From: a virus
Length of the DNA: 56,244 bases
Reading direction: 5' to 3' (one strand)
Virus record (IMG/VR): IMGVR_UViG_3300032291_002769
Location: 1-56,244 of that record
Numbering within the stretch: the stretch's first letter is position 1; each line of letters opens with the position of its first letter. The translations under genes and the position numbers were made by a program. Shown here piece by piece: positions 1 through 8,313 of the stretch. Below the pieces are notes generated by a model, which saw only the letters and a program-made list of their open reading frames with translations, had not been told where the DNA came from and searched no databases.

Positions 1-31
1 AAAATCCCACCTATAAAGATAAGATTTAATT

Positions 32-283
32 TTACTTCTCAATGGGTTTGACCATCTTTATATTAACGGTTGGTGTGTCCATCCATTGTCCGTTACACAT
101 TTTTATGGTGCTCATCCCACTTTCGTATGACAATACCTGTGTCGCTTCAATTTGTGATCCATCATTTAATATTACTAATTCATCACAAACTTTATTATTT
201 TGGGATGAGAGATATACAAAATAACCAAATGTTACAGATGTTAATATCATCATTAAAATTATAAGTATACTTTTTCTTATCAT
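32..283 (-). CDS. small signal-anchored protein, unknown function
   Basis: An 83-residue protein. Residues 4-26 form one hydrophobic segment that could be an uncleaved signal anchor or a signal peptide; the rest is a small soluble domain with two cysteines (CDEL near residue 33, MCNG near residue 63) that could form a disulfide outside the cytoplasm. It is the last minus-strand gene before the window edge and lies 13 bases below the homing endonuclease. I do not recognise the family. The ATG start fits the hydrophobic N-terminus. Confidence 0.6.
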   Translation of the reverse strand: MIRKSILIILMMILTSVTFGYFVYLSSQNNKVCDELVILNDGSQIEATQVLSYESGMSTIKMCNGQWMDTPTVNIKMVKPIEK

Positions 284-296
284 ATTATTTATTTTT

Positions 297-1109
297 TTAT
301 TTAGTGTATTTTTGTTTTATTTTTATAAAATTATTATTCTTACGTTTAAGTCCATAATCAAAAAATAATGGCTCTAATTTTAGAATTTCTTTACCATAAA
401 TTTTTAAAACCGAAGATTTATGATTCTTTTTTGAGATACTTTTATAAATATTAAATTTTTTTACTTCTAATTTGTTAATAAAATTTACCAACTCTAAATA
501 TTGATAATCATAGGTTGAGGCAATTTCAAAAAAAGCTCCTCGACCACTTAACCCAATACTCCCGTCACCATCAAAATAACCTTTCCAAAAGTAGATTTTT
601 AATTCATCTGGTATTTTATTTAAAATTAATGTTGGTTCTTTGGATGATTTATATTTATAATCATTACTATATAAAAATTCATACAAATCTTTATTGTTAG
701 TTGTAAATAATGTTACTTCACTATACGTACCTCTTTTTCTTTTTTGTATATTCCAGTCACCAAAACTTAAAAAAATATCACTAACAGTTATAGCATCTGA
801 AGATTTAATTTCTATGGAAACCACATTGTGTGTTATGTTGTTACTAACATAGTTATGTATATACCCATCAGCCCATAAAAACCCTAAAAAATATACAACT
901 TCTTTTTTTGTGATATTATTAAAATTATCAATAGAAACTTTTTGTAATGTTGGATGTGTTTGTTTATTTATAACTTTAATTCCCATTCTAATTGCCATTG
1001 CGTTTATTGCATCTAACTTTCTCCCACCAACAAATGGTTGACAATATTTACTACCGTATTTTGGGTAATTTTCTTTTAAAAATTCAATTTCATCTTCTTT
1101 CCACTTCAT
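297..1109 (-). CDS. LAGLIDADG homing endonuclease
   Basis: A 270-residue protein with the two LAGLIDADG helices of a one-chain homing endonuclease: FLGFLWADGYI near residues 74-84 and FWKGYFDGDGSI near residues 174-185. The acidic residue near the end of each motif is the expected metal-binding catalytic position. The N-terminal 50 residues look like a small helix-turn-helix DNA-binding segment. Such enzymes make one double-strand break at a long target and spread by repair. It is free-standing, not inside an intein or intron that I can see, and lies beside the NAD+ salvage operon. The TATTTATA motif 16 bases upstream suggests its own promoter. Confidence 0.85.
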   Translation of the reverse strand: MKWKEDEIEFLKENYPKYGSKYCQPFVGGRKLDAINAMAIRMGIKVINKQTHPTLQKVSIDNFNNITKKEVVYFLGFLWADGYIHNYVSNNITHNVVSIEIKSSDAITVSDIFLSFGDWNIQKRKRGTYSEVTLFTTNNKDLYEFLYSNDYKYKSSKEPTLILNKIPDELKIYFWKGYFDGDGSIGLSGRGAFFEIASTYDYQYLELVNFINKLEVKKFNIYKSISKKNHKSSVLKIYGKEILKLEPLFFDYGLKRKNNNFIKIKQKYTK

Positions 1110-1125
1110 AATGTTATGTATATAC

Positions 1126-1133
1126 TATAAATA
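1126..1133 (-). promoter_or_regulatory. TATTTATA motif, possible phage promoter
   Basis: The minus strand reads TATTTATA, ending 16 bases before the homing endonuclease ATG. The same motif precedes many genes in this window, but in such AT-rich DNA an 8-mer like this will also occur by chance. Confidence 0.35.
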
Positions 1134-1170
1134 TCACCAACATTACAAAAATCCCTAATATTTAAAAATT

Positions 1171-2631
1171 TTATCTCAATTTATTTCTGATTTCCTTTAA
1201 TGTTGTTTTGTTATAAAACTCACCATCTTGGTAGATTGTTTGGAGTGCTCCAATAGATTCTCCATCCCAAGATTGTTTGTCAAACAAAATAAAATCCCCA
1301 TTACTATTTTTAGTTACGTGTAACAAACCTGTTGCCGATTTCTTTGTTCCATCATCTGTGATTGGGTCCTTGAAGATCTCTCTACCAACTCCATCGACTT
1401 CAACGTAAGTTGCTTTAACGGCACCACCTTGATTATCTCTGGTTGCATATCCCATTGAGTATGAACCAACACCAAGAACCACATTTGTTGACGCAAATCC
1501 CTTTGTTTCCAATCTTTTACAGATTTCATCAGCTCTTTCAATCGTAATAGAATCGCCGTACAAGGCCCCAATGTGTGGATCTAAAACTTTATAACCTTGT
1601 TCGTTTACTGTTCCTCCGAATACACCCCAAAGTAATTCAATTACTCCATGTCTTTCAGGTAATTTATTGCACGCGTCATCCGCCATTCTTTGAGTACCAC
1701 AAAGAATATCCACCGGATCTCCAGAGTCAGGACGAATAACAAGTTTACCGTCACGAGCCATAATCTCATCTTTCAATTCAACAACAAACTTTGTACAAAC
1801 GTCCCACAGATTGAACGAATCTGATACTAAACTTAATATACCGGTTGGATATTGTTTGATTAATCGTCTAAACCCGTCAATTTCATTTTCTTTACCATAT
1901 GCTGTCATAACTGCGTGTTCTGATGCCGGAACTGAAAATGCAACATTTTCATCTCCATAATAATATTTGACAGCTTGTAGTGTTGGTATTGTATCGGTTC
2001 CCGAAAATGATGTTAAAAATCCCATCCCTGAGCTAATTGCCGATTCAGGATGTTGCATACCTCTAAATGAAAAATCGTGTCCTTGGAAATCAACAAAACC
2101 AATGTTTGTTTTATCTGTTTTTTCGGCGTGTTTTACCAATATTTTTTTATACCCATACGCTAATGATGCTGAATGTACTGGTTTCCATATTAAACTTGAA
2201 ATTAATGTCTCCAAGAAATTAGGCAACCAAAAGAAATCCGGATGTGTATTATAGATTGTCAACATTGGTATTTTTTCTGTTATAACAGTTCCTTCTGTTA
2301 AACCTTTCACTTTGATTGGTAAATAACCAAGATCGTGTAATGCTTCAAAATGTGAACAATCATAATCGGTTCCCAAATAGTTACTTAAAAATGTTTTTGC
2401 TTCACCAACAACCTCATCTTTTGGTCTATTAAAAAAGTTTTCTTGGTATAATTCGTGAATGTAAGTCATTACATATTGCAAACCAAAAACAACAATATCT
2501 TTTGCGTTCTCTGGCATTCGTTTAACACTTCTTGGTGTAAAGTTTGAATAAACTAATGTTGTTCCTTCCGGATACATTTTGTGATGTGATGTTTTATAAC
2601 CATCTGTCATCGATAGTGGATTGTTTTTCAT
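1171..2631 (-). CDS. nadV: nicotinamide phosphoribosyltransferase family (NAMPT/NadV; possibly nicotinamide ADP-ribose transferase)
   Basis: A 486-residue protein with full-length NAMPT features: FVDFQGHDFSFRGM at residues 179-192, SFSGTDT near 208-214, the ASEHAVM block with the catalytic-type histidine at 239, and VIRPDSGDPVDIL near 303-315, which binds the phosphoribosyl phosphates. The family joins nicotinamide to PRPP to make NMN. In phages, a homologue (Namat) instead uses ADP-ribose pyrophosphate and makes NAD+ directly. The PRPP-synthetase-like gene three genes upstream in the same operon fits that pairing. The sequence alone does not decide which substrate is used. Start ATG at 2629-2631. 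Confidence 0.95.
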   Translation of the reverse strand: MKNNPLSMTDGYKTSHHKMYPEGTTLVYSNFTPRSVKRMPENAKDIVVFGLQYVMTYIHELYQENFFNRPKDEVVGEAKTFLSNYLGTDYDCSHFEALHDLGYLPIKVKGLTEGTVITEKIPMLTIYNTHPDFFWLPNFLETLISSLIWKPVHSASLAYGYKKILVKHAEKTDKTNIGFVDFQGHDFSFRGMQHPESAISSGMGFLTSFSGTDTIPTLQAVKYYYGDENVAFSVPASEHAVMTAYGKENEIDGFRRLIKQYPTGILSLVSDSFNLWDVCTKFVVELKDEIMARDGKLVIRPDSGDPVDILCGTQRMADDACNKLPERHGVIELLWGVFGGTVNEQGYKVLDPHIGALYGDSITIERADEICKRLETKGFASTNVVLGVGSYSMGYATRDNQGGAVKATYVEVDGVGREIFKDPITDDGTKKSATGLLHVTKNSNGDFILFDKQSWDGESIGALQTIYQDGEFYNKTTLKEIRNKLR

Positions 2632-2664
2632 AATTTTATTTTTTTTATTTTTTTTTATTTTGTT

Positions 2665-3222
2665 TTAATTCCAGTCAATTTTTGGACAATACTTATGGTA
2701 TTTCGCCTTAATAAATTCTATTAAGATATTTGGTTTCGGTTCGTAGGGAACATAATCTGGATTAATCATATAATCATCCAATTCCTCATTCCAAATAAAT
2801 CGTAAATGTTTTTGTTGTTTTTTTTCTTTTCTACGTTTATATAGATATATCGGTAGAGCTATCAAACAACCTATAATTACACCAATCCAAAGTCCAATAC
2901 CAATCATTTGCCACGCATTAAATGTTGTATCCTTTGGAAACCACCCAACAAATAAATAAGTTATTGGAAATATAGCAATGAATATAAAAAACATCAACAA
3001 CCAACTAATAAAACTAACGGTAAGTCTTTCCCTAAAATCAAAATCCCCATAGTGAATCCTTTTAGAAAATATTGTTGGTAAGGTAATAATTCCAACCGGA
3101 ATTAAAAGTATATACATAACAACCAACTTCCAAAAGTATGGACATAAATTTGTTGGCATATCTTCGGTTAAATAAAACCAACGATAAAGGCGTGCACTAA
3201 TGCTGTTTTGATTTAATTTCAT
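2665..3222 (-). CDS. membrane protein with three hydrophobic segments, unknown
   Basis: A 185-residue protein with hydrophobic segments near residues 29-50, 70-92 and 105-127, followed by a basic stretch (YKRRKEKKQQK) and a hydrophilic C-terminal tail of about 50 residues, probably cytoplasmic. I do not recognise the family. It sits between the NAMPT-like and DUF3307 genes with short spacing on both sides, so it is probably co-transcribed with the NAD+ genes, though nothing shows a shared function. Confidence 0.7.
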   Translation of the reverse strand: MKLNQNSISARLYRWFYLTEDMPTNLCPYFWKLVVMYILLIPVGIITLPTIFSKRIHYGDFDFRERLTVSFISWLLMFFIFIAIFPITYLFVGWFPKDTTFNAWQMIGIGLWIGVIIGCLIALPIYLYKRRKEKKQQKHLRFIWNEELDDYMINPDYVPYEPKPNILIEFIKAKYHKYCPKIDWN

Positions 3223-3226
3223 AATT

Positions 3227-3646
3227 TTATTTTGTTAATAGATAATATGTTAAGAATAATTGTGTGTAATGAAGGACCTGATCAAATCCAATAATCGTGA
3301 AGGCCCCAAAGTTTGGGATTGGACTTCCGTAGTGTTGGTCTGCAAACCTTTTACTAACAATTTTACTTGTAAAGTAATCGGTGATTGTGTGGAAAACAAA
3401 AGTAATCACAGGAAATAACAACATCCATCCTGACCACCCCAAATCTTTGGCCGAGTATCCACCAAAATGATTCCCACATATCGCAAATACAAACATCACA
3501 AAATACCAAACCAATGAATATGTGATCGTATGTTTAAGTAGAGGTGTTATACCCTTACTTTTATTGTTTGCCCATTCCTCGGCTTGGAAAATAAAATCGG
3601 CAACCCAATGGATAAAGATGATTGATAATACTACTATAAGTGACAT
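3227..3646 (-). CDS. DUF3307 family membrane protein
   Basis: A 139-residue membrane protein. The N-terminus has HWVADFIFQ (residues 13-21), the signature of DUF3307, and a second histidine-rich part, HTITDYFTSKI, near residue 86. Three to four hydrophobic helices are visible. DUF3307 proteins occur in bacteria and phages; their function is not established. The gene ends 4 bases before the next gene's start and begins 1 base after the stop of the PRPP-synthetase-like gene, so it is tightly coupled in the operon. Confidence 0.75.
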   Translation of the reverse strand: MSLIVVLSIIFIHWVADFIFQAEEWANNKSKGITPLLKHTITYSLVWYFVMFVFAICGNHFGGYSAKDLGWSGWMLLFPVITFVFHTITDYFTSKIVSKRFADQHYGSPIPNFGAFTIIGFDQVLHYTQLFLTYYLLTK

Positions 3647-3647
3647 T

Positions 3648-4565
3648 TTAAAATACGTTTAATTGTTTAACAAATGAGTGAATTGTCTTGTGTCTTGAGA
3701 GCATATCTACAATTACCCCGTCCTGAATATCTTTTACACTATTAGTGCAAAATATACCGTCAAGATATTGTACTAAAAAGTCAAATCCTGAACTGAATAT
3801 ACCGTGAGTAACTACGAGATAGATTTTAGCATTTGGTTTTTGGTTTTTAATAGCTGTGGCAAGTTCAATAAACGTACGACCACCATCACATATGTCGTCA
3901 ACGATAACATACTTCATTTCATCACTATGATCTTCAATTGACGGAACTTCGGTTCTTAAAATCTTTCCGGTGTTTACATCTCTAACTTTACTGGCCGTAA
4001 TAATTTTGTTTATTTTAAAAAAGGTTGCAACATCAAATACTTTTTTATAAGCTCCGGCATCTGGTGAAACTAAACAGATACGTTCCTGTGCATCGTTCTT
4101 ATTATCAATTTCAGGTAGTGCCATTCTTAATAATTGGAAATTTGAATACTTCACAAAATTATTAATACATGCTTCCAAAACATCACTGTGAGGGTCCATA
4201 ATTCTAACCTCATCAAAATTTTGTGAATTAATAATTGGTGCAATTACCGTCTTGACATAATTAAGACCACCTTCCTGGAATTTTCTATCACTTCTTCCAC
4301 CAATACAGTATGGTATGTAAAGTTTAACAGACTTAACCCCAATTTCTTTTAATGCTTGGTTTGCACAGATTATAAGTTCAAGGTCTTGGAATGTGTTTAA
4401 TCTTGATTTTATTATAATTGGTGTTTTTTGTTCTGCTAAACTATAATAGGTGTCATAGTTATATTCCACAATCCTAATTGATTGCTGTCCGTCCGGAAAT
4501 CTACTTATCTCATAACTACAAGATAACACATCATCCGGATTTACTAAATTTAATGTTTCTACCAT
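3648..4565 (-). CDS. prs: ribose-phosphate pyrophosphokinase family (Prs; possibly ADP-ribose pyrophosphate synthetase)
   Basis: A 305-residue protein with two phosphoribosyltransferase-type halves. Visible motifs: RFPDGQQSIRI (residues 22-32), IPYCIGGRSDRKFQEGG (84-100), PHSDVLEA (125-132), and the PRPP-binding loop YVIVDDICDGGRTF (219-232). Prs makes PRPP from ribose 5-phosphate and ATP. The usual DLHAGQ region is replaced by DPHSDVLEA and the nucleotide-binding loop is divergent, as expected if the acceptor differs from ribose 5-phosphate. In the described NARP1 pathway a Prs homologue (Adps) makes ADP-ribose pyrophosphate for a NAMPT homologue. Both partners occur here in one operon, so that role is plausible; ordinary PRPP supply for NMN synthesis is the alternative. 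Confidence 0.92.
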   Translation of the reverse strand: MVETLNLVNPDDVLSCSYEISRFPDGQQSIRIVEYNYDTYYSLAEQKTPIIIKSRLNTFQDLELIICANQALKEIGVKSVKLYIPYCIGGRSDRKFQEGGLNYVKTVIAPIINSQNFDEVRIMDPHSDVLEACINNFVKYSNFQLLRMALPEIDNKNDAQERICLVSPDAGAYKKVFDVATFFKINKIITASKVRDVNTGKILRTEVPSIEDHSDEMKYVIVDDICDGGRTFIELATAIKNQKPNAKIYLVVTHGIFSSGFDFLVQYLDGIFCTNSVKDIQDGVIVDMLSRHKTIHSFVKQLNVF

Positions 4566-4576
4566 TTTACTTTTTT

Positions 4577-5242
4577 TTATTTATTCAAATTTTTATATTC
4601 TTCCAATAACTTAATTTCTTGTACCCTAAAAAGTAATCTCAATACTCTGTGATCACAAAAAAAATTTTTACATCCAGTGACCGACATTTGGTATTTAACT
4701 TTACCAAAAATTTCTTCGTCTCTAAATTTTTTGGTTACAGCCTTTTTTAATTGTTTTTTATATTTACGTGGTGTTCGTTTATATGAATCATCAAAAAATC
4801 TTGGTGGATTTGGATCTTTATGTTTAAATCGTTTGTGTTTCTTACAATACCATTTACCTTTGTAATCTTGACTGTGTGCCGTTGGTATTTTACATTTACA
4901 ACATTTTGTCAATGGTTCAAATACGGTTGAAGAATACGAACAATGTTTACAATACGCATACCCATCAGTTCGATCTCTACGTTCCATTTCGTGATCACAA
5001 GTCATAACTTTTTGGTACTTTTCCCAACATTGATTTTCAGCTTCCTCAATGGTACTTCCTTCTCCCCTTAAAAAACAACTGGGATTCTTTGGGAAAGCCT
5101 CAAAGAATGCTGTTGTGTAACTATTTTCTGTTGATTTGGAATTAAGTACGATACCACTATCACCACATTGGACAAAAATTTCATCTAACCAAGGTTGTTT
5201 ACAAATATAGGGGTTGTTAGAGGAATTTCTAGCCGTTTTCAT
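4577..5242 (-). CDS. zinc-ribbon phage protein, unknown function
   Basis: A 221-residue protein. The N-terminal 80 residues are a compact domain (WLDEIFVQ, SYTTAFFEAFP). A cysteine-rich middle follows: CDHEME, YCKHC, CCKCK, YCKKHKR (about residues 82-140), which looks like two treble-clef or ribbon zinc sites. The C-terminus is strongly basic and ends in a helical segment. Basic plus zinc-binding suggests nucleic-acid binding, but I cannot name a function. It is the first gene of the NAD+ operon, with a clear Bacteroidota-type promoter just upstream (5255-5285). Confidence 0.7.
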   Translation of the reverse strand: MKTARNSSNNPYICKQPWLDEIFVQCGDSGIVLNSKSTENSYTTAFFEAFPKNPSCFLRGEGSTIEEAENQCWEKYQKVMTCDHEMERRDRTDGYAYCKHCSYSSTVFEPLTKCCKCKIPTAHSQDYKGKWYCKKHKRFKHKDPNPPRFFDDSYKRTPRKYKKQLKKAVTKKFRDEEIFGKVKYQMSVTGCKNFFCDHRVLRLLFRVQEIKLLEEYKNLNK

Positions 5243-5254
5243 TTCTTTTTTTTA

Positions 5255-5285
5255 CAAAGTTAATCATTATTTTTTAATAGGTCAA
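5255..5285 (-). promoter_or_regulatory. Bacteroidota-type promoter for the 4577-5242 operon
   Basis: On the minus strand TAACTTTG (5262-5255) is preceded by TTG (5285-5283) with a 20-base spacer, matching the Bacteroidota consensus TTG-N19/20-TAnnTTTG. The ATG of the downstream gene begins 12 bases after the -7 box. The -33 TTG sits at the tail of the upstream terminator, so insulation and promoter are packed together. Confidence 0.8.
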
Positions 5286-5287
5286 AC

Positions 5288-5317
5288 AAAAAACCCCAAC
5301 TTTTTGTGTTGAGGTTT
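5288..5317 (-). terminator. rho-independent terminator after the SPFH gene
   Basis: Stem AAACCTCAAC / GTTGGGGTTT (5317-5308 with 5300-5291, one G-U pair), loop of 7, then a run of T on the minus strand. It lies 27 bases after the stop of the SPFH gene. Confidence 0.85.
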
Positions 5318-5343
5318 TATTATTTCTTGTTGTTTGAAAATTA

Positions 5344-6291
5344 TTATTTAATGTTCAAAAATGTTCCGGATCCACCTGCAACTGTTGAAGGTAACACCCC
5401 ATTCCAACTTTGGGCTTTCAAATACTCAACATAAAGTGGTGTAATTTCTTTTTGTTTTAATTTCATTGCCAAGGCCAAGGCTTGTGCGTCAATTATAACT
5501 TTTGCCGAATCACCACGAGCGATTGCGATTTTTTCTTGAGCTTCAGCTTCCGCAACTAACTTACGTTGTGTCGCCGCCTGTGCCTCCTGAACCGCCTTTG
5601 TTTTACCTTCAATTGCCTTTTGAAGAGACTCTGGCGGTGTGATATTAGTTCTTAACTGTGATACTTCAAACCATTTAGATAATCTTTTATTACACTCAGC
5701 AACAATAGCGGCCTCAAATTCTTCTCTTTTATTAAAGATTGCATCCACTTCCCACTTGTTAGCCACGTCATTTACTGAAGAGACAATTGCGTTCATTAAC
5801 CATCCTTGTTCAATTTGTTTTATATCTAAACGTAAGTTCTCAAACATATTACCAATTGCCGTTGGTTTTAATGAATAGTTAAAACTTGGTTTAATTGTTG
5901 CTGCAAATCCACCTTTTGTAATCACGGTCTGATCTTTATATTCAATATGTTGTTGGAATGTAGGAAACTCTAACATCTGTTCTGTCCAAGTGTTGTATAA
6001 TACCCACCCCGTTTTATATTCATAACTTGACACGCCTCTTTTGTCACCGGTTAAATTAACTTTAATCCCAACGTGTCCTGCATCTACTCTATCTAATGCG
6101 AATGGTTGGATACTAGAGATTATAATACCTAAGACAAAAATACCAATTGGTTTTAGTATCCACATTGTGTTAAACATCTCTTTACTATCACCCCATCTGT
6201 CTGTTCCTGTTACATACATTCGGTCTCTTGTTGTAAATGCAATAAATCCTGCAATTACCAATCCTAAAATAAAAATTAAAGTACTAATCAT
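5344..6291 (-). CDS. SPFH/band 7 (prohibitin-like) membrane protein
   Basis: A 315-residue protein with an N-terminal hydrophobic segment (residues 3-19), a second one near 45-60, then the SPFH domain (DAGHVGIKVNL near 70-80; RTNITPPESLQKAIEGK near 215) and the typical Ala/Glu/Gln-rich coiled coil (about 228-275, AVQEAQAATQRKLVAEAEAQ). SPFH proteins form large membrane-bound rings; prohibitin/HflKC types restrain membrane proteases. In phages a role in guarding the host membrane or excluding other phages is possible but unproven. Its start overlaps the stop of the upstream small membrane gene by 8 bases, and a terminator follows. Confidence 0.9.
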   Translation of the reverse strand: MISTLIFILGLVIAGFIAFTTRDRMYVTGTDRWGDSKEMFNTMWILKPIGIFVLGIIISSIQPFALDRVDAGHVGIKVNLTGDKRGVSSYEYKTGWVLYNTWTEQMLEFPTFQQHIEYKDQTVITKGGFAATIKPSFNYSLKPTAIGNMFENLRLDIKQIEQGWLMNAIVSSVNDVANKWEVDAIFNKREEFEAAIVAECNKRLSKWFEVSQLRTNITPPESLQKAIEGKTKAVQEAQAATQRKLVAEAEAQEKIAIARGDSAKVIIDAQALALAMKLKQKEITPLYVEYLKAQSWNGVLPSTVAGGSGTFLNIK

Positions 6292-6490
6292 TTTTTTCTT
6301 CTTTTTTGTTAAATAATTTTATTGTTTCATTTATTACATACATAAGGACCCCAACCAACCCAACGAAACTTAACAGTTGGAGGAACCCGTTTACTTCTCT
6401 ACTGACGATGTATTCGCCAAACATTGTTCCGATTGCGATAAAACCTAACCAGATCAGAAACACTTTAAAAAACTTCATTTCATTTTTCAT
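6284..6490 (-). CDS. small membrane protein, two helices
   Basis: A 68-residue protein with two hydrophobic segments (about residues 7-26 and 35-57) and a short charged tail (KKEEKND). It overlaps the start of the SPFH gene by 8 bases, so the two are translated together and this peptide may be an SPFH partner. The family is not recognised. Confidence 0.65.
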   Translation of the reverse strand: MKNEMKFFKVFLIWLGFIAIGTMFGEYIVSREVNGFLQLLSFVGLVGVLMYVINETIKLFNKKEEKND

Positions 6491-6495
6491 AATTT

Positions 6496-6879
6496 TTAAT
6501 CGTTAATAAAAACACATTTGTCAAACTCATAAACTTGTCCCGATCTTGATGATATTACAACTAATTCAATATTATAACCAATAATGTTTAATTTTTCTGA
6601 TTTAAAGTTTTTACCTATTCCTATCACTTTTAAATCAAATGGTGGGTCAAATACTATCCCTTGTCTATATGATATTCTTTTAACTGTGTCAGTCCAGGTT
6701 GATAATCCGTATTTTCCATTATACCTAAACTTTCTACCAACAAATCTTGGAATATCAAAACTTTCATCTTCAACATCTGTTGATAATGGGTTTTTCTCAC
6801 CGGTTAATTCTTCATAATACGGATTAAGTTCTCCGGTGTATGGGTCGTGTGTTGGTATATTATTTGCCGAATTTTCCAT
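6496..6879 (-). CDS. hypothetical protein, 127 residues
   Basis: A soluble 127-residue protein. The N-terminal 45 residues look disordered (Asn/Pro/Glu-rich, HDPYTGELNPYYEELTGEKN). The C-terminal 80 residues read as an all-beta domain (FRYNGKYGLSTW, GIVFDPPFDLKVIGIG, IGYNIELVVISS), possibly an SH3-like barrel. It overlaps the next upstream gene by 20 bases. No family recognised. Confidence 0.6.
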   Translation of the reverse strand: MENSANNIPTHDPYTGELNPYYEELTGEKNPLSTDVEDESFDIPRFVGRKFRYNGKYGLSTWTDTVKRISYRQGIVFDPPFDLKVIGIGKNFKSEKLNIIGYNIELVVISSRSGQVYEFDKCVFIND

Positions 6880-7054
6880 TAAATAATGCTTTCATTTGGT
6901 TCATTAGTTGAACTTGTCTTGTTTCCAATTCTTTAACTTTTTTCTTTTCTTCCTCATTTAGTTCAAAACTATTCGCTTTAATATCTGCTATCTCATTTTG
7001 AACTCTTCTATGTTCATTTAACATAGATTCATAAATCATTCTCTTATCGTTCAT
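6860..7054 (-). CDS. small coiled-coil protein
   Basis: A 64-residue, almost wholly helical, charged protein (EEEKKKVKELETRQVQLMNQM) expected to form a coiled coil. It overlaps both neighbours by 11-20 bases, in a run of co-translated small genes. Function unknown. Confidence 0.6.
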   Translation of the reverse strand: MNDKRMIYESMLNEHRRVQNEIADIKANSFELNEEEKKKVKELETRQVQLMNQMKALFNGKFGK

Positions 7055-7301
7055 TTTTTACTATTGCTTTTGTAAGTTGGTTTATCAGTCCTTGAACCTC
7101 TCCAAATTCGTGGAATCTTACAATTGGATCCGTATTAAAAACATCAACATACCAATTGTCTTCCTTTATTTCTTCATTGACTGGTGTAATAAAAGTTAAA
7201 CCATCAACGATATCAAGTACATAGTAATAAGACTCATCATCATCGTGTTCTCTGATTTCTTCACTTTTAAAACCTAAAAGTATTAATTCTCTTTCTGTCA
7301 T
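7044..7301 (-). CDS. hypothetical acidic protein, 85 residues
   Basis: An 85-residue acidic protein with alternating strands (YYYVLDIVDGLTFITPVN) and a C-terminal helix. ATG start; its end overlaps the start of the coiled-coil gene by 11 bases. No family recognised. Confidence 0.6.
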   Translation of the reverse strand: MTERELILLGFKSEEIREHDDDESYYYVLDIVDGLTFITPVNEEIKEDNWYVDVFNTDPIVRFHEFGEVQGLINQLTKAIVKNER

Positions 7302-7302
7302 A

Positions 7303-7566
7303 TTACTTTGTTTCTATAATGTTATAAGTTCCTTCAACTAATCCCCAAGATGACTCTTCTTGAAATTGATATGTCTGTGCCACATCGTTTGAATCCATTG
7401 GTCTTGTTAAATACCAAACTTGGGTTTCTTTCCAAGTTACATTAACTAACTTACGACCTTTTGGTAGGTTAATTGTTCCTTCTCCACCCCAGGCTTTAAC
7501 TCTTTCATTTTCCGTACAGGATGTTACCATAACACCCATCATAATCGCTAAAAATACTTTTTTCAT
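7303..7566 (-). CDS. predicted lipoprotein
   Basis: An 87-residue protein with a lipoprotein signal: MKK, a hydrophobic core to residue 14, then the lipobox VTSC with the lipid-modified cysteine at about residue 17. The mature part is only about 70 residues, beta-rich (KLVNVTWKETQVWYLTRPMD). It would be anchored in the host inner or outer membrane. Its start overlaps the stop of another predicted lipoprotein by 4 bases. Phage lipoproteins often block superinfection, which is a guess here. Confidence 0.75.
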   Translation of the reverse strand: MKKVFLAIMMGVMVTSCTENERVKAWGGEGTINLPKGRKLVNVTWKETQVWYLTRPMDSNDVAQTYQFQEESSWGLVEGTYNIIETK

Positions 7567-7811
7567 TTTATTAATTTTACTTTTTTTACTTCACCGTTTT
7601 TATCTGTTTTATATTTTATTCTTGCCGTGTCAACAATAATCCTATAATCATCATCCAAATCCAAACAAACCCAGTCACAAGTTTCGTGGTAATATAAATG
7701 GACGTGAATCTTTTCATTTTTTTTACACCTTAAATATGTAAATTCTTTATATTGCCAGTTAGAACAACTAACTAATAACATAATCAAAAATATACAGATA
7801 ATATTTTTCAT
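7563..7811 (-). CDS. predicted lipoprotein
   Basis: An 82-residue protein beginning at the ATG at 7811; an upstream TTG in frame is a less likely start. Signal peptide MKNIICIFLIMLLVSC with a lipobox LVSC and mature N-terminus CSNWQYKEF. Mature part about 67 residues with a further two cysteines (CDWVC) that could form a disulfide in the periplasm. Second of two adjacent lipoprotein genes. Confidence 0.75.
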   Translation of the reverse strand: MKNIICIFLIMLLVSCSNWQYKEFTYLRCKKNEKIHVHLYYHETCDWVCLDLDDDYRIIVDTARIKYKTDKNGEVKKVKLIK

Positions 7812-7813
7812 AA

Positions 7814-8074
7814 TCAAATTTCTCTTGAGGTTAATTCTTTAAGTGCTTCGTCAACAATCTTCATATATTTTTCTTGTTTTTTTTTATGGTAAAGATATAA
7901 TAAAAAACAAATTGGATATACAATTAAAAAGCTAACAACAAAATTAAAAATTAATAATATAGATTGTATTAATCCAATAATTACTAACACCATAGATGAA
8001 TAAAAATGTTTATCAGCAATTGCGAGGTTTTTGTATGCTAAGGATAGTAATTCACTATCAGTTAAATTCTTCAT
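7814..8074 (-). CDS. small membrane protein, two helices
   Basis: An 86-residue protein with a short helical N-terminus and two hydrophobic segments (about residues 25-45 and 48-65) separated by a very short turn, then a basic segment (YHKKKQEKYMK). The hairpin shape resembles small phage membrane proteins including some holins, but nothing places it in a lysis cassette. It lies next to the two lipoprotein genes. Confidence 0.6.
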   Translation of the reverse strand: MKNLTDSELLSLAYKNLAIADKHFYSSMVLVIIGLIQSILLIFNFVVSFLIVYPICFLLYLYHKKKQEKYMKIVDEALKELTSREI

Positions 8075-8313
8075 TCTAATTCTTTTGATTTAACACTTTG
8101 GTGTTTGTTATAAAATCTCATTAATGTTGTTACCAGTTCAGGTATGTTATCAAATGCCCATCTTTCAGTTTCAATAACATAAAAATCACCACCACCACCA
8201 TTTTCTGTTTTGATTGTTAAATATTGACCGTCACTAGAATCACAACAATCGGGATCTTGTGTAAATGTCATTTTAAATTGTTGTGACAACAAATATGTTT
8301 TTCTATCTTCCAT
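8071..8313 (-). CDS. hypothetical protein, 80 residues
   Basis: Read from the ATG at 8313 (MEDRKTYLL); an upstream in-frame TTG would add six residues but is less likely. A small soluble domain with a CCDSSDGQ segment and a GGGG turn. It overlaps the start of the next gene by 4 bases. A TATTTATT motif lies 19 bases upstream of the ATG. Function unknown. Confidence 0.6.
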   Translation of the reverse strand: MEDRKTYLLSQQFKMTFTQDPDCCDSSDGQYLTIKTENGGGGDFYVIETERWAFDNIPELVTTLMRFYNKHQSVKSKELE

